The notes beneath the pieces are model-generated. The model did no database searches. It saw only the letters and a list, made by a program, of their open reading frames with translations, and had not been told where the DNA came from. The position numbers were made by a program, and so were the translations under genes. Shown here piece by piece: positions 1-7,601 of a stretch of DNA of 55,593 nucleotides (the stretch's first letter is position 1; each line of letters begins with the position of its first letter). This DNA comes from Streptomyces coffeae (lineage in GTDB: Bacteria; Actinomycetota; Actinomycetes; Streptomycetales; Streptomycetaceae): the NCBI RefSeq assembly GCF_016741875.1, contig NZ_JAERRF010000043.1:1-55593 (forward strand). The letters are read 5' to 3'.

Positions 1-194
1 CAACCTTACCAGATCCGTTTTCCGGTCCGTTTCTGAACCGAATTCCGATTCCGGTGGCCGTTGGAGGGCCTTCCCTTTCGGTGTTCTCGACTTTATCAGA
101 ATTCTCTGAGCCGATTTTCCACCTCCGCCTCGGGCTCCTCCGGAGGGCCATGGGCGCTCCGGGTTCCCCCGTTGGCGGAGCCGTAAACGTACTG
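1..194. other. Non-coding sequence at window edge
   Basis: I see no convincing gene here. The open frames that cross it run antisense into the RNase J gene and have no good ribosome-binding site. It is probably the region downstream of the rnj terminator and upstream of whatever gene lies outside the window. Confidence 0.5.
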
Positions 195-232
195 GAGCGG
201 GGCTCCTCGATGCAAATCGAGGAGCCCCGCTC
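195..232 (-). terminator. rnj transcription terminator
   Basis: A perfect 16-bp inverted repeat (195-210 with 217-232) with a 6-nt loop lies 33 bp past the RNase J stop codon. There is no long U tract, which is common for Streptomyces terminators. Confidence 0.8.
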
Positions 233-265
233 GCTGTTCAGCGCCGCACAGGTGCTGAGGGTGTG

Positions 266-1951
266 TCAGACCTCGACCACGATGGGGAGAATCATGGGGC
301 GGCGGCGGTAGCTGTCGGACACCCACTTGCCCACCGCGCGGCGTACGAGCTGCTGGAGCTGGTGGGGGTCGACGACGCCGTCGGAGGCGCTCTTGGCCAG
401 GGAGTCTTCGATCTTCGGGATGACGGCCGAGAACGCGGCGTCGTCGATACCGGAGCCACGGGCCTGGATGTGCGGCCCGCCCACGATCTTGCCGGTCGTG
501 CTGTCGACGACGACGAACACCGAGATGATGCCCTCCTCGCCGAGGATGCGGCGGTCCTTCAGCGAGGTTTCGGTGACATCGCCGACCGTGAGGCCGTCCA
601 CATAGACGTATCCGGCCTGGACCTTGCCGACGATCTTGGCGGTGCCGTCGACGAGGTCGACCACCACACCGTCCTCGGCGATGACACAACGGTTCTTCGG
701 AACGCCGGTCAGGGCGCCCAGTTCGGCGTTGGCCCGCAGATGGCGCCACTCACCGTGCACCGGCATCAGGTTCCGGGGCTTGCAGATGTTGTAGAAGTAC
801 AGCAGTTCCCCGGCCGAGGCATGGCCGGAGACATGGACCTTGGCGTTGCCCTTGTGGACAACGTTGGCACCCCAGCGGGTCAGACCGTTGATGACCCGGT
901 AGACCGCGTTCTCATTGCCCGGGATCAGCGACGACGCGAGGATCACCGTGTCGCCCGGGACAATCCGGATCTGGTGATCGCGGTTGGCCATCCGGGACAG
1001 CGCGGCCATCGGCTCGCCCTGGGAGCCGGTGCAGACGAGCACCACCTCGTCGTCCGGGAGGTCGTCGAGCGCCTTCACGTCGACGACAAGGCCGGCCGGG
1101 ACCCGCAGATAGCCGAGGTCGCGCGCGATGCCCATGTTGCGGACCATCGAACGGCCGACGAAGGCGACCCGGCGTCCGTACTCGTGGGCCGCGTCGAGGA
1201 TCTGCTGGATGCGGTGCACATGGCTGGCGAAGCTGGCGACGATGATGCGCTTCTGGGCGTTGGCGAACACCTGGCGCAGCACATTCGAGATATCGCGCTC
1301 GGGCGGGACGAAGCCGGGGACCTCGGCGTTGGTGGAGTCCACCAGCAGCAGGTCGATGCCCTCCTCGCCCAGCTTGGCGAAGGCGGGCAGATCGGTCAGC
1401 CGGCCGTCCAGCGGGAGCTGGTCCATCTTGAAGTCGCCGGTGTGCACGGCCATGCCGGCCGGCGTGCGGATGGCAACCGCGAGGGCGTCCGGGATGGAGT
1501 GGTTGACCGCGATGAACTGGCACTCGAAGGGCCCGACGCGCTCGCGGTGCCCTTCCTCGACCTCGAGGGTGTACGGACGGATCCGGTGCTCCTGGAGCTT
1601 GGCCTCGATCAGCGCGAGGGTCAGCTTGGAGCCGATCAGCGGGATGTCCGGCTTCTCGCGGAGCAGGAAGGGGACACCGCCGATGTGGTCCTCGTGGCCG
1701 TGGGTGAGCACGATGCCGTCGATGTCGTCGAGACGGTCCCGGATGGAGGTGAAGTCCGGCAGGATCAGGTCGACTCCGGGCTGCTCCTCCTCGGGGAAGA
1801 GCACTCCGCAGTCGACGATCAGCAGCCGGCCGCCGTACTCGAAGACCGTCATATTGCGGCCGATCTCGCCGAGGCCGCCGAGCGGGGTGACCCGCAGACC
1901 GCCCTCGGGGAGCTTCGGCGGGGGGCCGAGCTCAGGATGCGGATGACTCAA
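266..1951 (-). CDS. rnj: Ribonuclease J (metallo-beta-lactamase/beta-CASP RNase)
   Basis: This encodes a 561-aa RNase J, a zinc-dependent endonuclease and 5'-3' exonuclease that processes and degrades mRNA and rRNA in the cytoplasm. The metal-binding HxHxDH motif is visible (THGHEDHIGG), along with the early GGLGEIGRN strand typical of the family and the beta-CASP and C-terminal domains. I chose a TTG start at 1951 because GAGGAGAG lies just upstream and the protein then begins MSHPHPELGPP, as I recall from other Streptomyces. Upstream in-frame starts would add about 50 unrelated residues. It follows dapA by 124 bp and is probably co-transcribed with it. pnp, the other main RNA-decay enzyme, lies nearby in the same window. 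Confidence 0.95.
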   Translation of the reverse strand: MSHPHPELGPPPKLPEGGLRVTPLGGLGEIGRNMTVFEYGGRLLIVDCGVLFPEEEQPGVDLILPDFTSIRDRLDDIDGIVLTHGHEDHIGGVPFLLREKPDIPLIGSKLTLALIEAKLQEHRIRPYTLEVEEGHRERVGPFECQFIAVNHSIPDALAVAIRTPAGMAVHTGDFKMDQLPLDGRLTDLPAFAKLGEEGIDLLLVDSTNAEVPGFVPPERDISNVLRQVFANAQKRIIVASFASHVHRIQQILDAAHEYGRRVAFVGRSMVRNMGIARDLGYLRVPAGLVVDVKALDDLPDDEVVLVCTGSQGEPMAALSRMANRDHQIRIVPGDTVILASSLIPGNENAVYRVINGLTRWGANVVHKGNAKVHVSGHASAGELLYFYNICKPRNLMPVHGEWRHLRANAELGALTGVPKNRCVIAEDGVVVDLVDGTAKIVGKVQAGYVYVDGLTVGDVTETSLKDRRILGEEGIISVFVVVDSTTGKIVGGPHIQARGSGIDDAAFSAVIPKIEDSLAKSASDGVVDPHQLQQLVRRAVGKWVSDSYRRRPMILPIVVEV

Positions 1952-2075
1952 AAGACTCTCCTCACCACACACGCCACATGCCCCCAGGGGCACATGGCGC
2001 GCATGACATTCGTGCACTTGCTGATGTGTCTGTATGCAGTTGTGAAGTATGAAGGTGTGACTGTCGCGTCTTTGA

Positions 2076-2975
2076 TTAGAGCTGTACCCCGCCGGCGGCA
2101 AGATCGCGCCTGAGCTGTTCCGTTTCCTCGGGGGTGAGGTCGACGAGCGGCAGCCGCAGCGGCCCCGCGGGCAGGCCCTGGAGGGCCAGCGCGGCCTTTG
2201 TCGTGATGACGCCCTGGGTGCGGAACATCCCGGTGAAGACCGGGAGCAGCTGCTGATGGATCTCCGTTGCCTTCGCGACGTCGCCCGCGAGATGGGCTTC
2301 GAGCATCGCGCGCAACTCGGGGCTGACGAGGTGCCCGACGACGGAGACGAAGCCGACCGCGCCGACCGACAGCAGCGGGAGGTTCAGCATGTCGTCGCCC
2401 GAGTACCAGGCCAGGCGCGAGCGGGCGATGGCCCAGCTGGCGCGGCCGAGGTCGCCCTTGGCGTCCTTGTTGGCGACGATGCGCGGGTGCTCGGCGAGCC
2501 GGACGATGGTCTCGGTGCCGATCGGGACGCCGCTGCGGCCGGGGATGTCATAGAGCATGACCGGCAGCCCGGTGGCGTCGGCGATGGCGGTGAAGTGGCG
2601 GAGGAGGCCCTCCTGCGGAGGCTTGCTGTAGTACGGCGTGACCGCCAGCAGGCCATGCGCGCCCGCCTGCTCGGCCGCGCGGGCGAGCTCAAGGCTGTGC
2701 GCGGTGTCGTTGGTGCTGGCACCGGCCACGACATGGGCGCGGTCGCCGACCGCCTCCACCACGGCTCGTACGAGCTGGGCTTTCTCCACATCGCTGGTGG
2801 TGGGGGACTCGCCGGTGGTGCCGTTGACGATCAGGCCGTCATTGCCGGCGTCCACCAGGTGGGCGGCGAGTCGCTGGGCGCCGTCGAGGTCGAGCGTGCC
2901 GTCCGAAGTGAATGGCGTGACCATGGCGGTCAGCACCCGCCCGAAAGGGGTCTGCGATGTGGAAGTCGGTGCCAT
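2076..2975 (-). CDS. dapA: 4-hydroxy-tetrahydrodipicolinate synthase
   Basis: This encodes a 299-aa TIM-barrel aldolase that condenses pyruvate with aspartate semialdehyde, the first committed step of lysine and diaminopimelate synthesis. Visible family signatures are NGTTGESPTTS (pyruvate-binding GTTGE loop), YYSKPPQEG (active-site Tyr), YDIPGRSG, and the Schiff-base lysine in ANKDAKGD. I chose the ATG at 2975 (MAPTSTSQTPFGRV) because the sequence upstream of it lacks family similarity; its ribosome-binding site is weak. The gene sits between thyX and rnj, all leftward. dapB, the next enzyme of the pathway, is 2.5 kb away. Streptomyces often carry more than one dapA, so this may be one of several paralogues. 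Confidence 0.93.
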   Translation of the reverse strand: MAPTSTSQTPFGRVLTAMVTPFTSDGTLDLDGAQRLAAHLVDAGNDGLIVNGTTGESPTTSDVEKAQLVRAVVEAVGDRAHVVAGASTNDTAHSLELARAAEQAGAHGLLAVTPYYSKPPQEGLLRHFTAIADATGLPVMLYDIPGRSGVPIGTETIVRLAEHPRIVANKDAKGDLGRASWAIARSRLAWYSGDDMLNLPLLSVGAVGFVSVVGHLVSPELRAMLEAHLAGDVAKATEIHQQLLPVFTGMFRTQGVITTKAALALQGLPAGPLRLPLVDLTPEETEQLRRDLAAGGVQL

Positions 2976-3041
2976 GGGCCCCACGCTACTCGTAGCGCGC
3001 CCCGCAGTGCTCCCTCGGGGCGGTGGACGGAGCGAAGAGAT

Positions 3042-3086
3042 GGGACCCGGCACTGCCTGCTCGGGGGTTCAAGCAGTGCCGGGCCC
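3042..3086 (-). terminator. Inverted repeat between thyX and dapA
   Basis: An 11-bp perfect stem (3046-3056 with 3073-3083), with an extra GGG/CCC clamp outside a one-base bulge and a 16-nt loop. It lies 74 bp past the thyX stop codon and is probably a thyX terminator or attenuator. It suggests that dapA-rnj has its own promoter in the remaining gap. Confidence 0.55.
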
Positions 3087-3159
3087 GTTTGTTCAGCCTA
3101 GATGAACTTCTCGAAACGCCGCAATACGGACACTTCGCTCCGGTGACGGGGCGGAGCGG

Positions 3160-3900
3160 CTAGGGGGCAACCCGGCCGTTGGCGTTGAAGGCCGCATGGG
3201 TCAGCGGCATCAGCCGGGCCCAGTGCTCCTCCATCAGCTCCCCGACCATCTCGATCTCGCGCTGCGGGAAGGTCGGCACGGCGGCCTGCTCATGCTGGGT
3301 GCGCAGCCCCAGGAAGTGCATCAGCGAGCGGGCGTTGCAGGTGGCGTACATCGAGGAGAACAGGCCGACCGGGAGCACCGAGCGGGCCACCTCACGAGCG
3401 ACCCCGGCGTTCAGCATCTCCTGGTACGCCTCGTACGCGTGGCGGTACGCGTCCTCCATCACCCGGCCGGTCAGCTCGTGCTGCGCCTGGGTGCCCTCGA
3501 CGAACTCGTACTTCCCCGGGCGGCCCTGCTGGACCAGCTTGCGGGCCTCCCCCGGAATGTAGAACACCGGCTGGAGCTGGCGGTAGCGACCGGACTCCTC
3601 GTTGTACGACCAGCCCACGCGGTGCCGCATGAACTCGCGGAAGACGAAGATCGGGGCGCTGATGAAGAACGTCATCGAGTTGTGCTCGAAGGGGCTGCCG
3701 TGGCGGTCCCGCATCAGGAAGTTGATCAGCCCCTTGGACCGCTCGGGGTCCTTGGTGAGCTCCTCGAGGGATTGCTCCCCCGCGGTGGACACCCGCGCGG
3801 CCCACAGGACGTCGGAGTCAGCGGCGCTGTGCTTGACCAGCTCAACGGTCACATCGCTGCGGAACTCGGGCTTATCGGTCTCGGTGGGGCTCTCGGTCAC
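3160..3900 (-). CDS. thyX: Flavin-dependent thymidylate synthase ThyX
   Basis: This encodes a 246-aa FAD- and NADPH-dependent enzyme that methylates dUMP to dTMP using methylene-tetrahydrofolate. The ThyX signature is present in the actinobacterial form RHRVGWSYNEESGRY. SPFEHNSMTFFI and the C-terminal RSLMHFLGLR stretch, which contributes to substrate binding, are also visible. The start is a GTG at 3900 with GGAAGGACC upstream. The dUMP and FAD sites lie at subunit interfaces of a homotetramer in the family. It reads leftward ahead of dapA but is separated from it by a strong hairpin. I see nothing unusual in the sequence. Confidence 0.95.
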   Translation of the reverse strand: MTESPTETDKPEFRSDVTVELVKHSAADSDVLWAARVSTAGEQSLEELTKDPERSKGLINFLMRDRHGSPFEHNSMTFFISAPIFVFREFMRHRVGWSYNEESGRYRQLQPVFYIPGEARKLVQQGRPGKYEFVEGTQAQHELTGRVMEDAYRHAYEAYQEMLNAGVAREVARSVLPVGLFSSMYATCNARSLMHFLGLRTQHEQAAVPTFPQREIEMVGELMEEHWARLMPLTHAAFNANGRVAP

Positions 3901-4098
3901 CGACGGGTCCTTCCGTATTGCGTCGCTCGGGGCGGGCCCAGCTTACGGGCCGCCGCCGACAGTTCCGTGCCGCGCGGACCCGGCGGACCGAGCGGAAAAA
4001 TCTTGATTGAAGTTGTCGAAACAGGGCACCTCGGGCCTCGTTCATGCGTCCTATCGGTCAGAAGTACCCAAGCTCGAGGTTCCAAGGAGAGCCCGCAC

Positions 4099-4341
4099 AT
4101 GTCCCGCCGGCGAGAGCCCGTGCCGTTCGCCTTCGTCGCCGAAGCCGACCGTTTCCGCAGCAATGTCACCCCACCCGCCCGCCCCCGCGCCACACCGTCC
4201 CAGATTGCCGGCCGCACCCTGATCGGACTGACGATCGTCGCCGGTTTCATCGGCTCGCTGATGTTCGGCATGCCCGCTCTGGACAGCCAGTCCCATCCCA
4301 CCAGCCAGACCCAGCGGTCGCAGGCGTCGGACGGCCGCTGA
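4099..4341 (+). CDS. Small single-pass membrane protein, unknown function
   Basis: This encodes an 80-aa protein with a basic N-terminus (MSRRREPVPFAFVAEADRF), an Arg/Pro-rich stretch, one membrane helix at about residues 38-58 (IGLTIVAGFIGSLMFGMPAL) and a polar Ser/Gln-rich tail. AAGGAGA at 4084-4090 gives a well-placed ribosome-binding site for the ATG at 4099. It diverges from thyX and precedes the PH-like membrane protein gene by 63 bp, so the two probably form an operon. I recognise no domain. Conserved small proteins sit at this place in other Streptomyces, but I cannot assign a function. Confidence 0.75.
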   Translation: MSRRREPVPFAFVAEADRFRSNVTPPARPRATPSQIAGRTLIGLTIVAGFIGSLMFGMPALDSQSHPTSQTQRSQASDGR

Positions 4342-4404
4342 GCCGCTGAGATAGCCTCACCCAGCACAGGCCCATCCGGACGTGTGTGTGAGTGAGGACC
4401 TCTC

Positions 4405-4959
4405 GTGCCCCTGCCCTTCCTGACTGCCGACCGCGCCCTGGACGACGAAACGGGCGGCGCACCGGACGATTCCGCATACGAGGACCTGAACCGGTGGCGC
4501 CGCCCGTACCGTCCGGGCCCCTGGCGGGTCGGCGGAGCAGCACTGCTGCTCCTGCTGGCCTCGTACATACTCTTCTCCGCGATGATCATCGCGATGGCGG
4601 GATCGCTGCCCGCCGCCGGAATCTGTGTCGCCGTGGCCGCTCTGGTGATCGTGTTCGCCGTCCGGGTGGTGCACTCCGGTGTGCAGGTCAGCGCCCACGG
4701 TCTGCGTCAGGTCGGCGTCTTCACATCGACCACGGTGGCCTGGCCGCGGATCGCGGCCCTGCGCACGGCCCAGCAGCCGGTCCGCTGGCTGGGCCTGCCG
4801 CGCACCGTGCAGGGCCAGGCCGTGATCGCCGAACCGGCGGACGGCGGTGCGACCCGCACCCTGATCTCCAGCCACAGCGCCGACTTCCTGGCGCGCCCGG
4901 AAGGGTTCGACATGGCCGCCGACGCCCTCGAGAGCTGGGCGGCCGCCTACCACCGCTGA
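4405..4959 (+). CDS. Membrane protein with bacterial PH-like domain
   Basis: This encodes a 184-aa protein with an acidic N-terminal segment, two adjacent membrane helices (about residues 43-65 and 70-90) and a C-terminal beta-rich region (VQVSAHGLRQVGVFTSTTVAWPRIAAL) resembling the bacterial PH (bPH_2) fold found in many actinobacterial membrane proteins. The start is a GTG at 4405 with GAGGA a few bases upstream. It is convergent with the 151-aa gene that ends at 4976, with only 16 bp between the stop codons and no visible terminator. The function is unknown. The PH-like assignment rests on pattern recognition, not on a search. Confidence 0.7.
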   Translation: MPLPFLTADRALDDETGGAPDDSAYEDLNRWRRPYRPGPWRVGGAALLLLLASYILFSAMIIAMAGSLPAAGICVAVAALVIVFAVRVVHSGVQVSAHGLRQVGVFTSTTVAWPRIAALRTAQQPVRWLGLPRTVQGQAVIAEPADGGATRTLISSHSADFLARPEGFDMAADALESWAAAYHR

Positions 4960-4975
4960 CCGCACGGGCCCGGTG

Positions 4976-5431
4976 TCAGCGGGCTCGTACCGGCCTGCCG
5001 TCGCGCAGCGCGATGGCACGCTGCATCGCCTTGCGGGCCCGCGCGACATCCCGGGCGTCGTGGTAGGCCACCGCAAGCCGGAACCAGGAGCGCCAGTCGT
5101 CCGGGGACTCCTCGGTCTCGGCCCGCCGCTTGGCGAAGACCGCGTCCGCGGAGTCCCGGACGATCCGCCCGCCGGGGGTGCGCTCCAGTTCGTCCACCGG
5201 AAGACCGCCCTCGGCCTCCAGCTCACGCGCCAGCCGGTTGGCGTTCCGCGCGAACTGCGTGGTCTGCCACAGGAACCAGCCGCCGATGAACGGCAGCACC
5301 AGCACCGCGAGGCCGAAGGCGATGGTGACCGGAGTGCCCTCCTGGATCAGCAGCACTCCGCGGCTGCCGACCAGGACGAAGTACACGACCAGGACGGCCG
5401 CGAGGACGAAATACGTGATCTTTGCGCGCAC
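4976..5431 (-). CDS. Membrane protein with TPR-like C-terminus
   Basis: This encodes a 151-aa protein with two hydrophobic segments (about residues 5-27 and 36-56), followed by a soluble helical region containing one TPR-like helix pair (WRSWFRLAVAYHDARDVARARKAMQRAIAL). The start is a GTG at 5431 with GAGGG upstream. It begins 9 bp after the dapB stop codon, so it is very probably translated from the pnp-protease-dapB transcript. Function is unknown. A single TPR unit usually mediates protein-protein contact. Confidence 0.7.
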   Translation of the reverse strand: MRAKITYFVLAAVLVVYFVLVGSRGVLLIQEGTPVTIAFGLAVLVLPFIGGWFLWQTTQFARNANRLARELEAEGGLPVDELERTPGGRIVRDSADAVFAKRRAETEESPDDWRSWFRLAVAYHDARDVARARKAMQRAIALRDGRPVRAR

Positions 5432-5440
5432 CGGTGGCCC

Positions 5441-6193
5441 TCAGTCCAGATCGAGGAAGTGTTCCAGGCCGAAGGTCAGGCCGGGGGTGGTCACCACGCG
5501 CCGCGCGCCGAGCAGGATGCCCGGCATGAAGCTGCTGTGATGGGTGGAGTCATGGCGGATGGTGAGCGTCTCGCCCTCACCGCCGAGCAGGACCTCCTGA
5601 TGGGCGAGGAGTCCGCGCAGCCGCACCGAGTGCACCGGTACGCCGTCCACGTCGGCGCCCCGCGCTCCGTCCAGACCGGTGGCCGTGGCGTCCGGCGCGG
5701 GAGCGCAGCCCGCCTCCCGGCGTGCCTCGGCGATCAGCTGGGCGGTGCGGGCGGCGGTGCCGGAAGGCGCGTCCACCTTGTTGGGGTGGTGCAGCTCGAT
5801 GACCTCGACCGACTCGAAGAACCGGGCGGCCTGGCGGGCGAACCGCATGGTGAGCACCGCGCCGATGGAGAAGTTCGGCGCGATGAGCACCCCGGTGCGG
5901 GGAGAGGCGTCGAGCCAGCCGCGCAACCGCGCGAGGCGCTCGTCGGTCCAGCCGGTGGTGCCGACGACGCCGTGGATGCCGTGCCGGAGGCAGAACTCGA
6001 GGTTGTCCATGACCGAGCCGGGCTCGGTCAGCTCCACCGCGACCTCGGCGCCCGCGTCGGTCAGGGTCTCCAGCGAGTCACCGCGGCCGAGGGCGGCGAC
6101 CAGCTCCATGTCCTCGGCGGCCTCGACAGCCCGTACGGCCTCGGAGCCGATCCGGCCCTTGGCACCGAGGACGGCCACGCGCAGCTTGCTCAT
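5441..6193 (-). CDS. dapB: 4-hydroxy-tetrahydrodipicolinate reductase
   Basis: This encodes a 250-aa NAD(P)H-dependent reductase, the second dedicated step of lysine/diaminopimelate synthesis. The N-terminal nucleotide-binding loop reads VLGAKGRIG, a variant of the usual GxxGRMG. GVVGTTGW, APNFSIGA and the catalytic ELHHPNKVDAPSGTA motif are all present. The ATG at 6193 has GGAAGAG upstream. It lies 28 bp after the M16 protease stop codon and 9 bp before the next gene, so it is part of the leftward pnp operon. Its length and motifs are normal. Confidence 0.95.
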   Translation of the reverse strand: MSKLRVAVLGAKGRIGSEAVRAVEAAEDMELVAALGRGDSLETLTDAGAEVAVELTEPGSVMDNLEFCLRHGIHGVVGTTGWTDERLARLRGWLDASPRTGVLIAPNFSIGAVLTMRFARQAARFFESVEVIELHHPNKVDAPSGTAARTAQLIAEARREAGCAPAPDATATGLDGARGADVDGVPVHSVRLRGLLAHQEVLLGGEGETLTIRHDSTHHSSFMPGILLGARRVVTTPGLTFGLEHFLDLD

Positions 6194-6221
6194 CGTTTCT
6201 CTTCCTTCGGTTCCGATGCGG

Positions 6222-7601
6222 CTAGGCGACGGCGTCGTCGAGGCGGGCCGCCTGCTTGTCCTTCAGCGGGCCGATGACGGACAGCGAAGGACGCCGTCCC
6301 AGTACATCGCGCGCCACCTCGCGCACCTCGTCGGGGGTGACCGCGGCCATCCGCGCGAGCATGTCGTCCACCGACATCTGCTCGCCCCAGCACAGCTCGC
6401 TCTTGCCGATGCGGTTCATCAGCGCGCCGGTGTCCTCCAGGCCCAGCACCGTGGAGCCGGAGAGCTGGCCGACGGCGCGCCGCAGCTCGTCGTCGGTGAG
6501 GCCGTGCTGCGCGACCTGGTCGAGCTCGTCGCGGCAGATCTTCAGCACATCGTGCACCTGGCTGGGGCGGCAGCCCGCGTAGACGCCGAACAGTCCGCAG
6601 TCGGCGAAGCCGGAGGTGTAGGAGTAGACGCTGTAGGCGAGTCCGCGCTTCTCCCGGACCTCCTGGAAGAGCCGGGAGCTCATACCGCCGCCGAGCGCCG
6701 CGTTGAGCACGCCGAGCGCCCAGCGCCGGTCGTCGGTGCGCGGGATGCCGGGCATGCCGAGGACGATATGCGCCTGCTCGGTCTTGCGGTTCAGCAGCTC
6801 CACCCGGCCCGCGGCGCGGATCGTCCGGGAGCCGCCGCGCGGGGCGACCGGGACCGCGTCGCTACGGGTCAGGGCGCCCGCCTTCTCGAAGGCCCCGCGC
6901 ACTTGGCGGACGACCGTGGCGTGGTCCACATTGCCCGCGGCGGCGACGACCAGATGGGTGGGGTCGTAGTGCTTCTTGTAGAAGCGGGCGATCTGATCGC
7001 GGCCGAGGCCGTTGACGGTGTCGACGGTGCCCAGGACCGGGCGGCCGAGGGGGGTGTCACCGAGCATGGTGTGCGCGAAGAGGTCGTGCACACAGTCGCC
7101 CGGGTCGTCCTCGGTCATCGCGATCTCTTCGAGGACCACTCCGCGCTCGGCGTCCACGTCCGCGGCGTCGATCACCGAGCCGGTCAGCATGTCGCAGACC
7201 ACGTCTATGGCCAGCGGCAGATCGGTGTCGAGCACGCGCGCGTAGTAGCAGGTGTACTCCTTGGCGGTGAAGGCGTTCATCTCGCCGCCGACCGCGTCGA
7301 TCGCGGAGGAGATGTCCAGGGCGCTGCGCCGCCGGGTGCCCTTGAAGAGCAGATGCTCCAGATAGTGGGTGGCGCCGTTGAGCGTGGGGGTCTCATCGCG
7401 CGAGCCGACGTGTGCCCAGATGCCGAAGGTGGCCGAGCGGACGGACGGAAGGGTTTCGGTGACGATGCGCAGGCCCCCGGGGAGGGTTGTCCTGCGGACC
7501 GTCCCGATGCCGTTCTCGCCGTGGAGAAGCGTTTGGGTACGGGCGACGGCCCGCCCCTCCGAAGAGGGGCGGGCCGTCGTCACGTCTGCGCGGGACGTCA
7601 C
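6222..7601 (-). CDS. M16 family zinc metalloprotease
   Basis: This encodes a 459-aa pitrilysin/processing-peptidase-like protein. The inverted zinc motif HxxEH is visible as HYLEHLLFKGT near residue 80, with the downstream acidic ligand region (EEIAMTEDDPGD). The C-terminal half matches the second, inactive M16 domain (GGGMSSRLFQEVREKRGLAYSV). Its GTG start at 7601 overlaps the pnp stop codon as GTGA, so translation is coupled to pnp. This protease gene follows pnp in many Gram-positive bacteria. Substrates are unknown. Confidence 0.9.
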   Translation of the reverse strand: MTSRADVTTARPSSEGRAVARTQTLLHGENGIGTVRRTTLPGGLRIVTETLPSVRSATFGIWAHVGSRDETPTLNGATHYLEHLLFKGTRRRSALDISSAIDAVGGEMNAFTAKEYTCYYARVLDTDLPLAIDVVCDMLTGSVIDAADVDAERGVVLEEIAMTEDDPGDCVHDLFAHTMLGDTPLGRPVLGTVDTVNGLGRDQIARFYKKHYDPTHLVVAAAGNVDHATVVRQVRGAFEKAGALTRSDAVPVAPRGGSRTIRAAGRVELLNRKTEQAHIVLGMPGIPRTDDRRWALGVLNAALGGGMSSRLFQEVREKRGLAYSVYSYTSGFADCGLFGVYAGCRPSQVHDVLKICRDELDQVAQHGLTDDELRRAVGQLSGSTVLGLEDTGALMNRIGKSELCWGEQMSVDDMLARMAAVTPDEVREVARDVLGRRPSLSVIGPLKDKQAARLDDAVA

